Part shown: piece after piece, positions 24,842 to 34,480 of the stretch
Layout of the letters: every line of letters begins with the position of its first letter
Numbering within the stretch: position 1 is the stretch's first letter
NCBI RefSeq assembly: GCF_900115115.1
Contig: NZ_FOVI01000028.1
Location: 1 to 36,201 of the forward strand
Reading direction: 5' to 3'
Origin: Paenimyroides ummariense
GTDB lineage: Bacteria > Bacteroidota > Bacteroidia > Flavobacteriales > Flavobacteriaceae
DNA length: 36,201 bases
Translations under genes and position numbers: made by a program
The notes under the pieces: generated by a model
The model's database searches: none
The model's input: the letters and a program-made list of their open reading frames with translations, nothing else
What the model was told of the DNA's origin: nothing

Positions 24842-26014
24842 ATGGAGAAGATATTTGACAATACCGAGGTTGCTTTTGCTTTAAAAAACAACACCGAACT
24901 AAACAAAGCATACTACTTGTTTAAATTAATAAGCAGTAATGCATTAGTTAAAATAGGTACATCGTTAACCAATTTTGCCATATCAACAAATTTGCCTGTA
25001 AAAGGATTGATAAAATCTACCGTATTTGATCATTTTTGCGGCGGAGTTACCGAAGAAGATTGCTTAAAAGTGGTTGATAAAATGTACACAAAAGGCGTTT
25101 CGTCGGTTTTAGATTATTCAGTTGAAGGAAAAGAAACCCAGGAGCAGTTTGATCACGCATTGCAAATGACCTTAAGAACGATTGATTTTGCAAAAGAAAA
25201 AGAAGCTATTCCGTTTGCGGTTTTTAAACCTACAGGTGTTGGCAGATTTTTCTTATTTGAAAAGAAGGGAGAAAATTTACCTTTTACAGATGCCGAACAA
25301 CAGGAATGGAACCGAATTGTAGAGCGTTTTGATATTATTTGCAGAACGGCTTACGAAAAAGACGTTTTATTATTGATTGATGCCGAAGAAAGCTGGATGC
25401 AGGATGCTGCCGATGATTTGGTTTTGGATATGATGCGCAAGTACAACAAAGAGAAATGCATTGTTTTTAACACGGCTCAAACATATCGTTGGGATCGATT
25501 TGATTTTGTAAAAAACACGCATGCCATTGGTTTACGCGAAGGTTTTCACGTCGGTTTTAAAGTGGTTCGCGGTGCTTATATGGAAAAAGAGCGTGCACGT
25601 GCCGAAGAAAAAGGGTATCCCTCGCCCATTTGCGCTACTAAGGCTCAAACCGATGCTACTTTTAACAAAACGGTTACCTATATGGTAGAAAATCTGGATA
25701 ATAAAATTGCATTGTTTGCAGGAACACATAACGAAGACAGCAGTTATATGTTAATGGAATTAATGACTAAAAACAATATTCCGCATACAGACAAACGCAT
25801 TTGGTTCGGTCAATTATACGGTATGAGCGATAATATTAGCTACAACCTTTCTCACCACAATTACAACGTTGCGAAATATTTGCCATTTGGACCTGTTTAT
25901 GATGTTGTTCCTTATTTGATACGTCGTGCAAATGAAAATACATCGGTAGCCGGACAAACAAACCGCGAATTAGATTTGTTGGATAAAGAATTAAAACGAA
26001 GAAGATCGAAATAA
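24842..26014 (+). CDS. Proline dehydrogenase
   Basis: The FAD enzyme oxidises proline to pyrroline-5-carboxylate, feeding electrons to the respiratory chain. The ATG at 24842 gives 390 residues; the longer frame would need a TTG inside the promoter. The TIM-barrel motifs are seen: FKPTGVGR, RGAYMEKERARAEEKGYPSPI in two parts (substrate and FAD contacts), and LYGMSDNISYNL near the end. This is a stand-alone enzyme, without the PutA aldehyde dehydrogenase domain. It ends at a terminator shared with the permease gene that reads towards it. Confidence 0.93.
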   Translation: MEKIFDNTEVAFALKNNTELNKAYYLFKLISSNALVKIGTSLTNFAISTNLPVKGLIKSTVFDHFCGGVTEEDCLKVVDKMYTKGVSSVLDYSVEGKETQEQFDHALQMTLRTIDFAKEKEAIPFAVFKPTGVGRFFLFEKKGENLPFTDAEQQEWNRIVERFDIICRTAYEKDVLLLIDAEESWMQDAADDLVLDMMRKYNKEKCIVFNTAQTYRWDRFDFVKNTHAIGLREGFHVGFKVVRGAYMEKERARAEEKGYPSPICATKAQTDATFNKTVTYMVENLDNKIALFAGTHNEDSSYMLMELMTKNNIPHTDKRIWFGQLYGMSDNISYNLSHHNYNVAKYLPFGPVYDVVPYLIRRANENTSVAGQTNRELDLLDKELKRRRSK

Positions 26015-26037
26015 GTTTTCGATCCTTTAAAATACAA

Positions 26038-26067
26038 AACCCTGTAAGATTAAAATTTTACAGGGTT
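26038..26067. terminator. Bidirectional terminator
   Basis: AACCCTGTAA (26038-26047) pairs with TTACAGGGTT (26058-26067), with a 10-base AT loop, between converging genes. Confidence 0.8.
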
Positions 26068-26073
26068 CTTTTA

Positions 26074-27987
26074 TTATTTTAAATTCAACTTACTATTAAA
26101 TCGCGAATAACTAAAGTAAATCAATAGACCTATAATTAACCATATACTGAAATACAACCAGTTCCAAATGGTTAATTCTGCCATCATATAAATACAACAA
26201 ATTAATCCTAACATTGGTATTAAAGATAAATTCTTTTTAAAACTCCATATACACAAGAAAATCATCGCTATTAAAAACAGCCACATTGGTATTTTATGTT
26301 TGAATAAATCAAAACCTGTTTCGAATTTTAATTTTTGATCTACCGGAGCTTTTTCAATCATTACCACATACTGATCTTCTGATTTCTCTTTTACCGATGA
26401 AAGCATTGCTTCTAAATCATTATTAAAATCAATTGGTTTTACTTGATAATCAGTTTCTACATACGAAATCATTTTTGTAGCATCTTCTTTAGAAAGCTGT
26501 GTTACAAAATTAGTAGGTTCGTAAACTTGCGGCGTATTGTAAACAAAAGATTCTAATCCGTTTTTATTCCAAATGAAAATAGAAATCAATCCAAAAATAA
26601 AACCGACAGGTAAAATATATTTTCCGTTTAAATATGGAATACGGAATTTTCCGCGAGGAATATCCTTATCCTGTAAAACCAAAACTCCGGCACAAACCAA
26701 TGAAAAGGCAAACAACGTTCCAATACTGCATAAATCTGTCACCATGGTTAAATTCATAAACAAAGCGGGCACTGCCACAACAAAACCAGTTACAATGGTA
26801 GCAAACGATGGTGTTCTGTATTTTGGATGTACTTTTGAAAATTTTTTTGGTAATAATCCGTCACGGCTCATGCTCATCCAGATTCTCGGTTGTCCCATTT
26901 GGAAAACTAAAAGTACACTCGCCATAGCAACCACAGCACTTACAGCCACGATTCCGGCAAACCATTTTAAGTTCACCTGATCAAAAACATACGCCAACGG
27001 ATCGCCCACATTCAACTGCTTATAATTAACCATTCCCGTTAAAACCAACGCTATGGCTATATATAATAAGGTACAAATTATGATTGACCAAATCATGCTT
27101 CGAGGCAAATCGCGCTGCGGATTTTTACATTCTTCTGCTGTTGTGGAGATGGCATCAAAACCGATATAGGCAAAGAAAACTGCCGACACACCTTTTAAAA
27201 CTCCAGATAATCCATTGGGTGCAAAAGGATCGAAATTATCAGTATCAACATAAAAAATTCCGACAATTAATACCAATGCAATCACCGCTAACTTTACGTA
27301 AACCATGATGTTACTTGCATTACGCGATTCTTTCATTCCGCGATAAACCAACCACGTAATCAATACAATAATTGCCAAAGCAGGAATATCAGCCACAAAA
27401 TGAAAGCTGCCAATTTGCGGAGCGGTTGTCCAGGCAATATGTGCCAATTGTAGATTATTCGGTAAGTTTTCAAACGATTTTCCGTTAGCCATTAAAGCCA
27501 CCGCATCGTTAAAACCTTTGTTTGCCGATAGATAATCCATCTGAATCCACTGCGGTAGATGAATGTCCATGTTGCTTAACAATCCCGTGAAATAATCACT
27601 CCACGAAATTGCCAGCGTAATGTTTCCTACGGCATATTCCATAATCAGCGACCATCCAATAATCCAGGCAATTACTTCGCCAAAAGCCACATAACTATAG
27701 GTATAAGCACTACCCGAAACCGGAACCATCGACGCAAATTCGGCATACGCCATAGCAGCAAATCCGCAAGCTAAAGCAGTAAACATAAACAGAAAAATCA
27801 CTGCCGGACCACCATCAAAACTCGCTTGTCCGATCGTGCTAAACACACCAGCACCAACAATAGCGGCAATTCCAAAAAAGATTAAATCTTTCTGACTTAA
27901 AAATTTTCCTAAACTTTCTTTTTTACCCTCATTCGCCTGCAATTCGGCTAAAATATCGGTCACATTTTTTTTACGAAATATATTCAT
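26074..27987 (-). CDS. APC-family amino acid permease (CAT-like)
   Basis: The 637-residue membrane protein has the APC fold with the first helix motif GAGVFSTIGQ (41-50) and a second conserved region GFDAISTTAEECKNPQRDLP in two pieces. Twelve to fourteen membrane helices are predicted. The long form with two final helices resembles the cationic amino acid transporter branch. A soluble insert of about 90 residues near 485-570 interrupts the C-terminal helices; I do not recognise it. The substrate is unknown; the neighbouring proline dehydrogenase gene is convergent and so gives little support for proline. Confidence 0.85.
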   Translation of the reverse strand: MNIFRKKNVTDILAELQANEGKKESLGKFLSQKDLIFFGIAAIVGAGVFSTIGQASFDGGPAVIFLFMFTALACGFAAMAYAEFASMVPVSGSAYTYSYVAFGEVIAWIIGWSLIMEYAVGNITLAISWSDYFTGLLSNMDIHLPQWIQMDYLSANKGFNDAVALMANGKSFENLPNNLQLAHIAWTTAPQIGSFHFVADIPALAIIVLITWLVYRGMKESRNASNIMVYVKLAVIALVLIVGIFYVDTDNFDPFAPNGLSGVLKGVSAVFFAYIGFDAISTTAEECKNPQRDLPRSMIWSIIICTLLYIAIALVLTGMVNYKQLNVGDPLAYVFDQVNLKWFAGIVAVSAVVAMASVLLVFQMGQPRIWMSMSRDGLLPKKFSKVHPKYRTPSFATIVTGFVVAVPALFMNLTMVTDLCSIGTLFAFSLVCAGVLVLQDKDIPRGKFRIPYLNGKYILPVGFIFGLISIFIWNKNGLESFVYNTPQVYEPTNFVTQLSKEDATKMISYVETDYQVKPIDFNNDLEAMLSSVKEKSEDQYVVMIEKAPVDQKLKFETGFDLFKHKIPMWLFLIAMIFLCIWSFKKNLSLIPMLGLICCIYMMAELTIWNWLYFSIWLIIGLLIYFSYSRFNSKLNLK

Positions 27988-28150
27988 CTACTATAAAAAA
28001 GTATGATAATTGTTATTTTTTGTTTTGGTAAATCTAACTAAATTTACAGAAATATTACTACATCATTTTAAATTCATTCACTATAATCAAAATTTATTGT
28101 TTGATAAATATTAACGATAAATTATTTATGGTAACTGGTAAAAATGAACG

Positions 28151-28158
28151 TACCTTTG
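28151..28158 (+). promoter_or_regulatory. -7 box of the peroxiredoxin gene
   Basis: TACCTTTG fits TAnnTTTG, 42 bases before the ATG; no clear -33 box. The rest of the 213-bp gap after the permease start shows no gene. Confidence 0.5.
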
Positions 28159-28200
28159 TGTAAGAAAATTAAGAATTATAAATAAATTAAAATAAAAATT

Positions 28201-28839
28201 ATGGCTTTAGTAGGAAAACAATTCCCAAACATTACCGTTGACGCAATCTCTGAAATGGGTGACGATTTAAGAATTAACGTTTTAGAAGAAGCAACAAAAA
28301 ACAATAAAAAAGTATTGTTATTCTGGTATCCAAAAGATTTTACTTTTGTTTGTCCAACAGAATTACACGCTTTCCAAGCAGCTTTACCGGAATTCGAAAA
28401 AAGAAACACAGTTGTAATTGGTGCATCTTGCGATACAAACGAAGTTCACTTTGCTTGGTTAAACACTGCAAAAGATAATGGTGGAATTGAAGGTGTAACG
28501 TACCCTTTATTGGCTGACACTACAAGAAACTTATCAAGCGTTTTAGGAATTTTAGATGTAACTTCTGAAACTTATAACGAAGAATTAGATTCAGTTCAAA
28601 TCGAAGGATCAAATGTAACTTACCGCGCTACTTATTTAATTGACGAAACCGGAAAAATTTTCCACGAAGCAGTTAACGACATGCCTTTAGGACGTAACGT
28701 ACAAGAGTTCATTCGTTTAATTGATGCTTACGCACACGTACAAACTCACGGCGAAGTTTGTCCTGCAAACTGGGAAGAAGGTAAAGAAGCTATGAATGCA
28801 AACCGCCTTTCTACTGCAGAATATTTAGCAAAACTTTAA
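28201..28839 (+). CDS. Typical 2-Cys peroxiredoxin (AhpC/TSA family)
   Basis: The 212-residue enzyme reduces peroxides. The peroxidatic Cys51 lies in DFTFVCPTEL and the resolving Cys187 in HGEVCPANW, so it works as a head-to-tail dimer with two disulfides. No ahpF gene is close; the thioredoxin encoded next is a likely reductant (inference). The GC content at third positions and highly biased codons suggest strong expression. A clear -7 box precedes it. Confidence 0.95.
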   Translation: MALVGKQFPNITVDAISEMGDDLRINVLEEATKNNKKVLLFWYPKDFTFVCPTELHAFQAALPEFEKRNTVVIGASCDTNEVHFAWLNTAKDNGGIEGVTYPLLADTTRNLSSVLGILDVTSETYNEELDSVQIEGSNVTYRATYLIDETGKIFHEAVNDMPLGRNVQEFIRLIDAYAHVQTHGEVCPANWEEGKEAMNANRLSTAEYLAKL

Positions 28840-28849
28840 TTTGTTCAAA

Positions 28850-28905
28850 GTTTAAGGTTTAAAGTTCAAAGTTTTGAGCGAAACCTTAAACTTTAAACCT
28901 TAAAC
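28850..28905. repeat. Long imperfect palindrome of 7-base-like units
   Basis: GTTTAAGGTTTAAAGTT (28850-28866) and its exact inverted copy AACTTTAAACCTTAAAC (28889-28905) enclose a 22-base loop; the units GTTTAAA/GTTCAAA recur inside. It fills most of the gap between the peroxiredoxin and thioredoxin genes. There is no T-run, so it is not a standard terminator. It resembles small dispersed intergenic repeats of Flavobacteria as I remember them. Confidence 0.75.
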
Positions 28906-28913
28906 AAAAAATT

Positions 28914-29222
28914 ATGTTATTAGAATTAGAACAAGATAATTTACAGGAGCTGGTTGCAAACAACCCAAAAGTAGCTGTACAATTTTCGGCTTCATGGTGC
29001 GGTAATTGTCGTATTATGAAACCAAAATTCAAAAAAATGGCTACCGAAAAAGAAGATGTAACTTTTGTAATTGTTGATGCAGAGAAATTTCCTGAATCAC
29101 GTAAATTAGCTAACGTTTCAAATTTACCAACATTCGCTATTTTTAATGGTGGTGCTTTGGTTGATGAAACACAGACTAACAAAGCCGATGTTTTGGCAGA
29201 ATTGGTTAACAAATTAGCTTAA
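28914..29222 (+). CDS. Thioredoxin-family protein
   Basis: The 102-residue protein has the thioredoxin fold with active site WCGNC (Cys29, Cys32) and the cis-proline loop NLPTF. The GN between cysteines differs from the usual GP of thioredoxin 1. No signal peptide, so cytoplasmic. It is placed directly after the peroxiredoxin and 2 bases before the next gene, which points to a redox unit. Confidence 0.92.
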   Translation: MLLELEQDNLQELVANNPKVAVQFSASWCGNCRIMKPKFKKMATEKEDVTFVIVDAEKFPESRKLANVSNLPTFAIFNGGALVDETQTNKADVLAELVNKLA

Positions 29223-29224
29223 TT

Positions 29225-29482
29225 ATGAAACTACCTGTAATTAAACATTTAACTGAATTTATTCAGGAAAACGATCAAGATTATATCAATGAAACCATTG
29301 AAGTTTTAGAAGCCTTAACAGAAGTTCCATCATTAAAAGATGAAGAATTAGATGTAATTGGTGAATTAATTTCGAACATGTACGGCGCTATTGAAGTTGA
29401 TAAGCTTATAAAAGCGGGAACGCCCAAAAAAGAAGCATTAAACACTTTTATGCAACGCGTATTGGGTTCAATTGATAAATAA
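29225..29482 (+). CDS. Small conserved helical protein (DUF6952-like)
   Basis: The 85-residue acidic, all-helical protein has no cysteines, signal or membrane segment. It starts 2 bases after the thioredoxin gene stop codon and ends before a strong terminator, so it is co-transcribed with it. I believe Flavobacteriaceae keep this pair and that the family is catalogued as DUF6952, but that number is from memory. It may be a partner of the thioredoxin; function unknown. Confidence 0.75.
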   Translation: MKLPVIKHLTEFIQENDQDYINETIEVLEALTEVPSLKDEELDVIGELISNMYGAIEVDKLIKAGTPKKEALNTFMQRVLGSIDK

Positions 29483-29501
29483 AAATCTTAAACACAAATA
29501 T

Positions 29502-29532
29502 AAACCACGAGCAACAACTCGTGGTTTTTTTA
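29502..29532 (+). terminator. Terminator of the peroxiredoxin-thioredoxin cluster
   Basis: AAACCACGAG (29502-29511) with CTCGTGGTTT (29518-29527), a 6-base loop and a run of seven T. Confidence 0.88.
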
Positions 29533-29556
29533 TTTCTACAATGATAAATAATTCAG

Positions 29557-29564
29557 TAATTTTG
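29557..29564 (+). promoter_or_regulatory. -7 box of the dgkA-ftsK operon
   Basis: TAATTTTG fits TAnnTTTG and lies 16 bases before the ATG of the first gene. Confidence 0.5.
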
Positions 29565-29580
29565 CCGAAATTGCTTTTGA

Positions 29581-29952
29581 ATGAAACACCAACAAACATC
29601 CTTTATTTCGGGCAGAATTAAGAGTGTAACCTACGCCGTTAAAGGATTTTACTTATTAATTACTACCGAACACAGTATTATGGTTCAGTTAACCATTAGT
29701 GCCTTAATGTGTATTCTTGGTTTTTATTTAAAAATCAGTGCTGTAGAATGGATGTTTCAAATTCTGGCAATTGGGTTGGTTTTAACTGCCGAAAGTTTAA
29801 ATACTGCCATTGAGGCAATCTGTGATTACATTCAACCAAATTTCGACAAAAAAATAGGTTTTATTAAAGATATTGCAGCGGGTGCTGTAACATTTGCCGC
29901 ATTAACGGCAGTTGTTATAGGCGCGATTATTTATTTACCAAAATTAATTTAG
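29581..29952 (+). CDS. Diacylglycerol kinase-like membrane protein (DgkA family)
   Basis: The 123-residue protein has three membrane helices and the family's conserved residues: Glu30 (TTEHS), Glu71, Asn74 and Glu78 in ESLNTAIE, and KDIAAGAV (96-103). In Gram-positives such enzymes phosphorylate undecaprenol, in Proteobacteria diacylglycerol; which applies here is not clear. It heads the operon, 4 bp ahead of ftsK. Confidence 0.92.
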   Translation: MKHQQTSFISGRIKSVTYAVKGFYLLITTEHSIMVQLTISALMCILGFYLKISAVEWMFQILAIGLVLTAESLNTAIEAICDYIQPNFDKKIGFIKDIAAGAVTFAALTAVVIGAIIYLPKLI

Positions 29953-29956
29953 AAAA

Positions 29957-32401
29957 ATGACTGCTAAAAAACAAAATACAAAACAGACAAACAATAAGCA
30001 AATGCCACCTAAACCAAAACAAACGGCTACTAACGGAGCGCGCATAAGCTTTATTTTTGGAACTTTATTTTTAATGTTTACGGTAATTTTATTGTGCAGT
30101 TTTGTTTCGTACTTTACAACGGGAAGTTATGATCAAAGTGTAGTTGCCGAATTAAACAACCGCGAAATTGAACCCGAAAACTGGGTAGGCAAGTTAGGTG
30201 CATGGTTGGCGCATAAATTCATTTTCGAAGGATTTGGTATTGCTTCTTTCTTGTTTATAAAAGTATTTGGTGAAATCGCTTTATGGTTTGGTATTCAGTT
30301 TAATGCAGCCAAATTACGACGCATGATTTTTTGGGATTTGTTTGCCATCATCGTATTATCAATTGCTTTGGGACATTTTGGAACAAACTATCCGTTTTTA
30401 GGTGGAACAGTCGGTTTTGAAATGAATGATTATTTGCAGGATTATATCGGACAAATTGGTGCGATGCTTGTGGTTCTTTTCCTGATTATTTTCTATTTGA
30501 TTTTCAGAATAAAAATGACTCCGAAAGCATTCACAAACGTGGTTTCAAATACACATGCAAAAATCAAAGATAATATCGAAAAAGCCGAAGATATTATTAA
30601 AACACAACCTGCACAACCTATAAACATCAATCAGCCAATAAAAGAAGATGCTAAAGTTGCTGTTCCTGTTGCACCCGTTAAAGAAGTGATTGCCGAACCG
30701 GTTGTTAAAAACGAAATCGATTTCAATCTAAACAAAAAAGAAGAAAACAACGATTATTTAACTGATTTTTCGATTACAGATACATCAGCAAACGCAGATC
30801 ATCACGAAGAATTTATTATTGAAACTATTGAAGAAGAAAAACCGCTTGCCGATGATGATTTAGCAAAAAAAATTGTCGAAGATTTTGGTTTATTCGATCC
30901 AACTTTGGAATTATCAAAATATCAGTTTCCAACAAGCGAGTTATTGTTTGAACATACAACCGGCGGAATTACTATTAATCAGGCAGAATTAGAAGAAAAC
31001 AAAAACCGTATTGTTGATACGCTGAACAATTATAAAATCGGGATTGCGCAGATTAAGGCAACCGTCGGTCCAACGGTAACCCTTTACGAAATTGTACCAG
31101 ATGCCGGAATCCGTATTTCAAAAATTAAGAGTTTAGAAGACGATATCGCATTGTCTTTATCAGCTTTGGGAATTCGTATTATTGCGCCAATTCCGGGGAA
31201 AGGAACTATTGGTATTGAAGTTCCAAATACCAAACCAACAACGGTTTCAATGAAATCGTTGATTTTATCGCCGAAATTTCAAAATGCCGAAATGGAACTT
31301 CCAATCGCAATTGGTAAAACTATTTCAAACGAAACTTTTGTGTTCGATTTAGCTAAAATGCCCCATTTACTAATGGCAGGTGCAACGGGACAAGGAAAAT
31401 CGGTCGGTTTAAATGCTGTTTTGACATCTTTATTGTACAAGAAACATCCAGCCGAAGTAAAATTTGTTTTGGTAGATCCTAAAAAAGTAGAATTAACCTT
31501 GTTCAATAAAATCGAACGTCACTTTTTAGCAAAATTACCCGATACCGAAGACGCAATTATAACCGATAACACAAAGGTTATCAATACCTTAAATTCATTA
31601 TGTATTGAAATGGACAACCGTTATTCTTTGTTGAAAGATGCCATGGTTAGAAACATTAAAGAATACAACGAAAAATTCAAACAACGAAAATTAAATCCGG
31701 AATTAGGTCACCGCTTTTTACCTTATATCGTTTTAGTTGTCGATGAGTTTGCCGATTTAATTATGACTGCCGGTAAAGAAGTAGAAACACCTATTGCCCG
31801 TTTGGCTCAACTGGCACGTGCCATTGGTATCCACTTGATTATTGCCACGCAACGTCCGTCGGTTAACGTAATTACAGGTATTATTAAAGCCAATTTCCCT
31901 GCAAGAATTGCTTTCCGAGTGAGTTCTAAAATCGATTCGAGAACTATTTTAGATGGTCCGGGTGCCGATCAGTTAATTGGTCGTGGAGATTTGCTTTTTA
32001 CCCAAGGAAACGATACCGTTCGTGTACAATGTGGTTTTGTTGATACGCCCGAAGTTGAAAAAATAACGGAATTTATCGGAGCCCAAAAAGGATATGGCGA
32101 TGCTTATTTGTTACCAGAATATGTTGGTGAAGAAAGTGGCACAAGTCTTGATATTGACATTGCAGACCGCGATGTTATGTTCCGTGAAGCTGCAGAAATT
32201 ATTGTGACAGCCCAACAAGGATCGGCATCGTTGTTACAAAGAAAACTAAAATTAGGTTACAACCGTGCAGGTAGATTGATAGATCAGTTGGAAGCTGCCG
32301 GAATTGTGGGTCCTTTTGAAGGAAGCAAGGCGCGATCTGTAAACATTACCGATTTGGTTTCTTTAGACGAATTTTTAAACAACGAAAAAGAAAGAATGTA
32401 A
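29957..32401 (+). CDS. ftsK: DNA translocase FtsK
   Basis: The 814-residue protein has an N-terminal membrane domain of about four helices (29-185), a moderately charged linker (190-310) shorter than that of E. coli FtsK, and a RecA-like motor with Walker A GATGQGKS (475-482) and Walker B LVVDEFADL. The C-terminal gamma winged helix (about 750-800, LGYNRAGRLIDQLEAAG) reads the chromosome's polar KOPS-like sites. It pumps DNA at the septum and links chromosome segregation with division. Its stop overlaps the lolA start codon (TAATG). Confidence 0.96.
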   Translation: MTAKKQNTKQTNNKQMPPKPKQTATNGARISFIFGTLFLMFTVILLCSFVSYFTTGSYDQSVVAELNNREIEPENWVGKLGAWLAHKFIFEGFGIASFLFIKVFGEIALWFGIQFNAAKLRRMIFWDLFAIIVLSIALGHFGTNYPFLGGTVGFEMNDYLQDYIGQIGAMLVVLFLIIFYLIFRIKMTPKAFTNVVSNTHAKIKDNIEKAEDIIKTQPAQPININQPIKEDAKVAVPVAPVKEVIAEPVVKNEIDFNLNKKEENNDYLTDFSITDTSANADHHEEFIIETIEEEKPLADDDLAKKIVEDFGLFDPTLELSKYQFPTSELLFEHTTGGITINQAELEENKNRIVDTLNNYKIGIAQIKATVGPTVTLYEIVPDAGIRISKIKSLEDDIALSLSALGIRIIAPIPGKGTIGIEVPNTKPTTVSMKSLILSPKFQNAEMELPIAIGKTISNETFVFDLAKMPHLLMAGATGQGKSVGLNAVLTSLLYKKHPAEVKFVLVDPKKVELTLFNKIERHFLAKLPDTEDAIITDNTKVINTLNSLCIEMDNRYSLLKDAMVRNIKEYNEKFKQRKLNPELGHRFLPYIVLVVDEFADLIMTAGKEVETPIARLAQLARAIGIHLIIATQRPSVNVITGIIKANFPARIAFRVSSKIDSRTILDGPGADQLIGRGDLLFTQGNDTVRVQCGFVDTPEVEKITEFIGAQKGYGDAYLLPEYVGEESGTSLDIDIADRDVMFREAAEIIVTAQQGSASLLQRKLKLGYNRAGRLIDQLEAAGIVGPFEGSKARSVNITDLVSLDEFLNNEKERM

Positions 32402-33024
32402 TGAAAAAAATAGCGACTATTATTTCTGTTTTATTTATTGGTTTATCAAGTTATGCACAAAATGCTGCTGCTGCCAAAAAATTGTTAGACGAAGTTTCTG
32501 CAAAGACAAAGACCTACAACAATATGGTGATTGATTTTAGTTTTAACAACGGAAAGCAAGAATCTAAAGGAAAAGCAACCATTCAGGGCGAAAAATATGT
32601 GGTAGATTTTATGGGGCTAACACAAATTTTTGACGGAGCTAAAATGTACATCATCAACCCGAACGATGAAGAAGTAACGGTTGCCAGCGCAAAATCTGCC
32701 GATTCACAAGCAGTTAGCATTGCAAGTTTACTATCGTTCTACAAAAAAGGGTACACTTATACGTGGGATAAAAAACAAACCATTAACGGTAAATCTATCC
32801 AATTTATCAAACTTACACCTACCAACAGCAAAGATGTAAAAGAGGTTTATCTGGGTATCGATACAAAAACCAAAAATATTTACAATAGAACCGATGTTTA
32901 TAAAGGCGGCAGTAAATCAATTATTACCATAAAATCTTTTAAAACAAATCAAACATTGTCAAAAAACCTTTTTACCTTTACAAAATCTAAATATCCAAAT
33001 TATTACATCAACAATTTAGATTAA
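32401..33024 (+). CDS. LolA-like outer-membrane lipoprotein carrier
   Basis: The 207-residue protein begins with a signal peptide (MKKIATIISVLFIGLSSYAQ) and continues as an open beta-barrel fold of the LolA/LolB type. Family features include the strands KATIQGEKYVVDFMG (58-72) and the KIMY-like 'KMYIINPNDEEV' region. It would carry lipoproteins across the periplasm. It overlaps ftsK by the TAATG junction and is 8 bp before the lptF-like gene, so it is part of one operon. Confidence 0.87.
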   Translation: MKKIATIISVLFIGLSSYAQNAAAAKKLLDEVSAKTKTYNNMVIDFSFNNGKQESKGKATIQGEKYVVDFMGLTQIFDGAKMYIINPNDEEVTVASAKSADSQAVSIASLLSFYKKGYTYTWDKKQTINGKSIQFIKLTPTNSKDVKEVYLGIDTKTKNIYNRTDVYKGGSKSIITIKSFKTNQTLSKNLFTFTKSKYPNYYINNLD

Positions 33025-33032
33025 AGTAACGC

Positions 33033-34478
33033 GTGAAAATACTTGATCGATATATATTAATAAGTTTTGTAAAAACGTTTTTTTCGGTATTTGCAATCTT
33101 GTTTTTCATTTTTGTATTACAGGGAATTTGGGTCTTTATTGGTGATATCGCCGGTAAAGACCTTGATTTTATAACCATATTTAAGTTTTTATTTTTCTAT
33201 TCGCCAAAAATGATTCCAATGGTGCTGCCTTTGTCGGTACTTTTGGCATCGATCATGACCTTTGGCGATTTCTCTGAAAATTATGAATTCGCAGCCATGA
33301 AATCGTCTGGAATTTCACTGCAAAGAGCTATGCGTTCGTTAATTGTTTTCATTTTAATTCTATCGGCCGTTTCGTTTTGGTTTGTGAACAATGTGGCACC
33401 AAAATCAGAATTTAAGTTCGTAAACATGCGTCGTGACATTATTCACACCAAACCGGCAATGGCAATTTCAGCGGGTCAGTTTAACGATTTAGGAGCGATG
33501 AACATTAAGGTTGATGAAAAATACGGAGAGAAAGATGAAAAACTGCGCAACGTAACCATTCACGTGATCAATCAGCAAAGCAGTTTGAACAAAACTGTGA
33601 TCAAGGCGAAAACCGGAAAGATCGAAACCAATGAAAACAGTCCGATTTTAAAGTTGCATTTGTACGATGGAAATTATTATGAAGATGTAACATCGCGCCG
33701 CAGTTCTGATACCAAACCTTTTGTGAAATCGGAATTTGAACATTATATCATGAGTATCGATGTTTCAGAATTTGATAAATCTGACCAAGAAATGCAGGAA
33801 ATATCAAACACGGCAACCATGATGAATATTTCGCAACTTACCTACACCATTGATTCGCTAAACGTGAATTACACAAACGAAATTAAAACGCAGGTTGATG
33901 CCGATAACAGCAATAATCGTTTGTTTTTATCGAATGCACAAAAAGACAACGATATTGTTTACAAAACCATTAGTTTAGATTCGTTACTTTCTATTAAAAA
34001 ACGAACACAAAAAATAAGTTTGTACGCCAATGCATCGGCTGTTGCAGAAAACATCCGATTCAACATTACCAACAATAAAAGTGCACTCTTAGAAAAAAAC
34101 AAACACATTAACCGCCATTGGATTGCTTTTTACGAGAAATTCGTTATTGCCTTTTCATGCCTTTTAATGTTCTTTATTGGTGCTCCGCTTGGTGCAATTA
34201 TTCGAAAAGGAGGTTTAGGCTTGCCAATGGTCTTTGCGGTTTTGATATTTATTTCGTACCATTTTATAAACACATTCGGCAAAAAACTCGCTCAAGAAAA
34301 TGGAATTCCGCCCTTTTTCGGCGCTTGGTTATCTACGCTGATATTATTGCCAATGGCGATTACATTTACTTATAAGGCTACAAAAGACAGGGGAATTAAT
34401 AGTATAGATAACCTTTTATATCCTGTTACGAATTATTTAAAGAAAAAATTTAAAAAGAAACAACAAAACAACTCATAA
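33033..34478 (+). CDS. LptF/LptG-family permease (YjgP/YjgQ)
   Basis: The 481-residue inner-membrane component of the LPS export ABC transporter. Three N-terminal helices (about 10-35, 55-75, 97-117), a large periplasmic beta-jellyroll region (about 130-365), and three C-terminal helices (370-460) form the family layout. The start is GTG at 33033; the sequence MKILDRYIL is the typical beginning. Only one of the F/G pair is encoded here, and LptB, A and C are not in the window. Confidence 0.92.
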   Translation: MKILDRYILISFVKTFFSVFAILFFIFVLQGIWVFIGDIAGKDLDFITIFKFLFFYSPKMIPMVLPLSVLLASIMTFGDFSENYEFAAMKSSGISLQRAMRSLIVFILILSAVSFWFVNNVAPKSEFKFVNMRRDIIHTKPAMAISAGQFNDLGAMNIKVDEKYGEKDEKLRNVTIHVINQQSSLNKTVIKAKTGKIETNENSPILKLHLYDGNYYEDVTSRRSSDTKPFVKSEFEHYIMSIDVSEFDKSDQEMQEISNTATMMNISQLTYTIDSLNVNYTNEIKTQVDADNSNNRLFLSNAQKDNDIVYKTISLDSLLSIKKRTQKISLYANASAVAENIRFNITNNKSALLEKNKHINRHWIAFYEKFVIAFSCLLMFFIGAPLGAIIRKGGLGLPMVFAVLIFISYHFINTFGKKLAQENGIPPFFGAWLSTLILLPMAITFTYKATKDRGINSIDNLLYPVTNYLKKKFKKKQQNNS

Positions 34479-34480
34479 AA

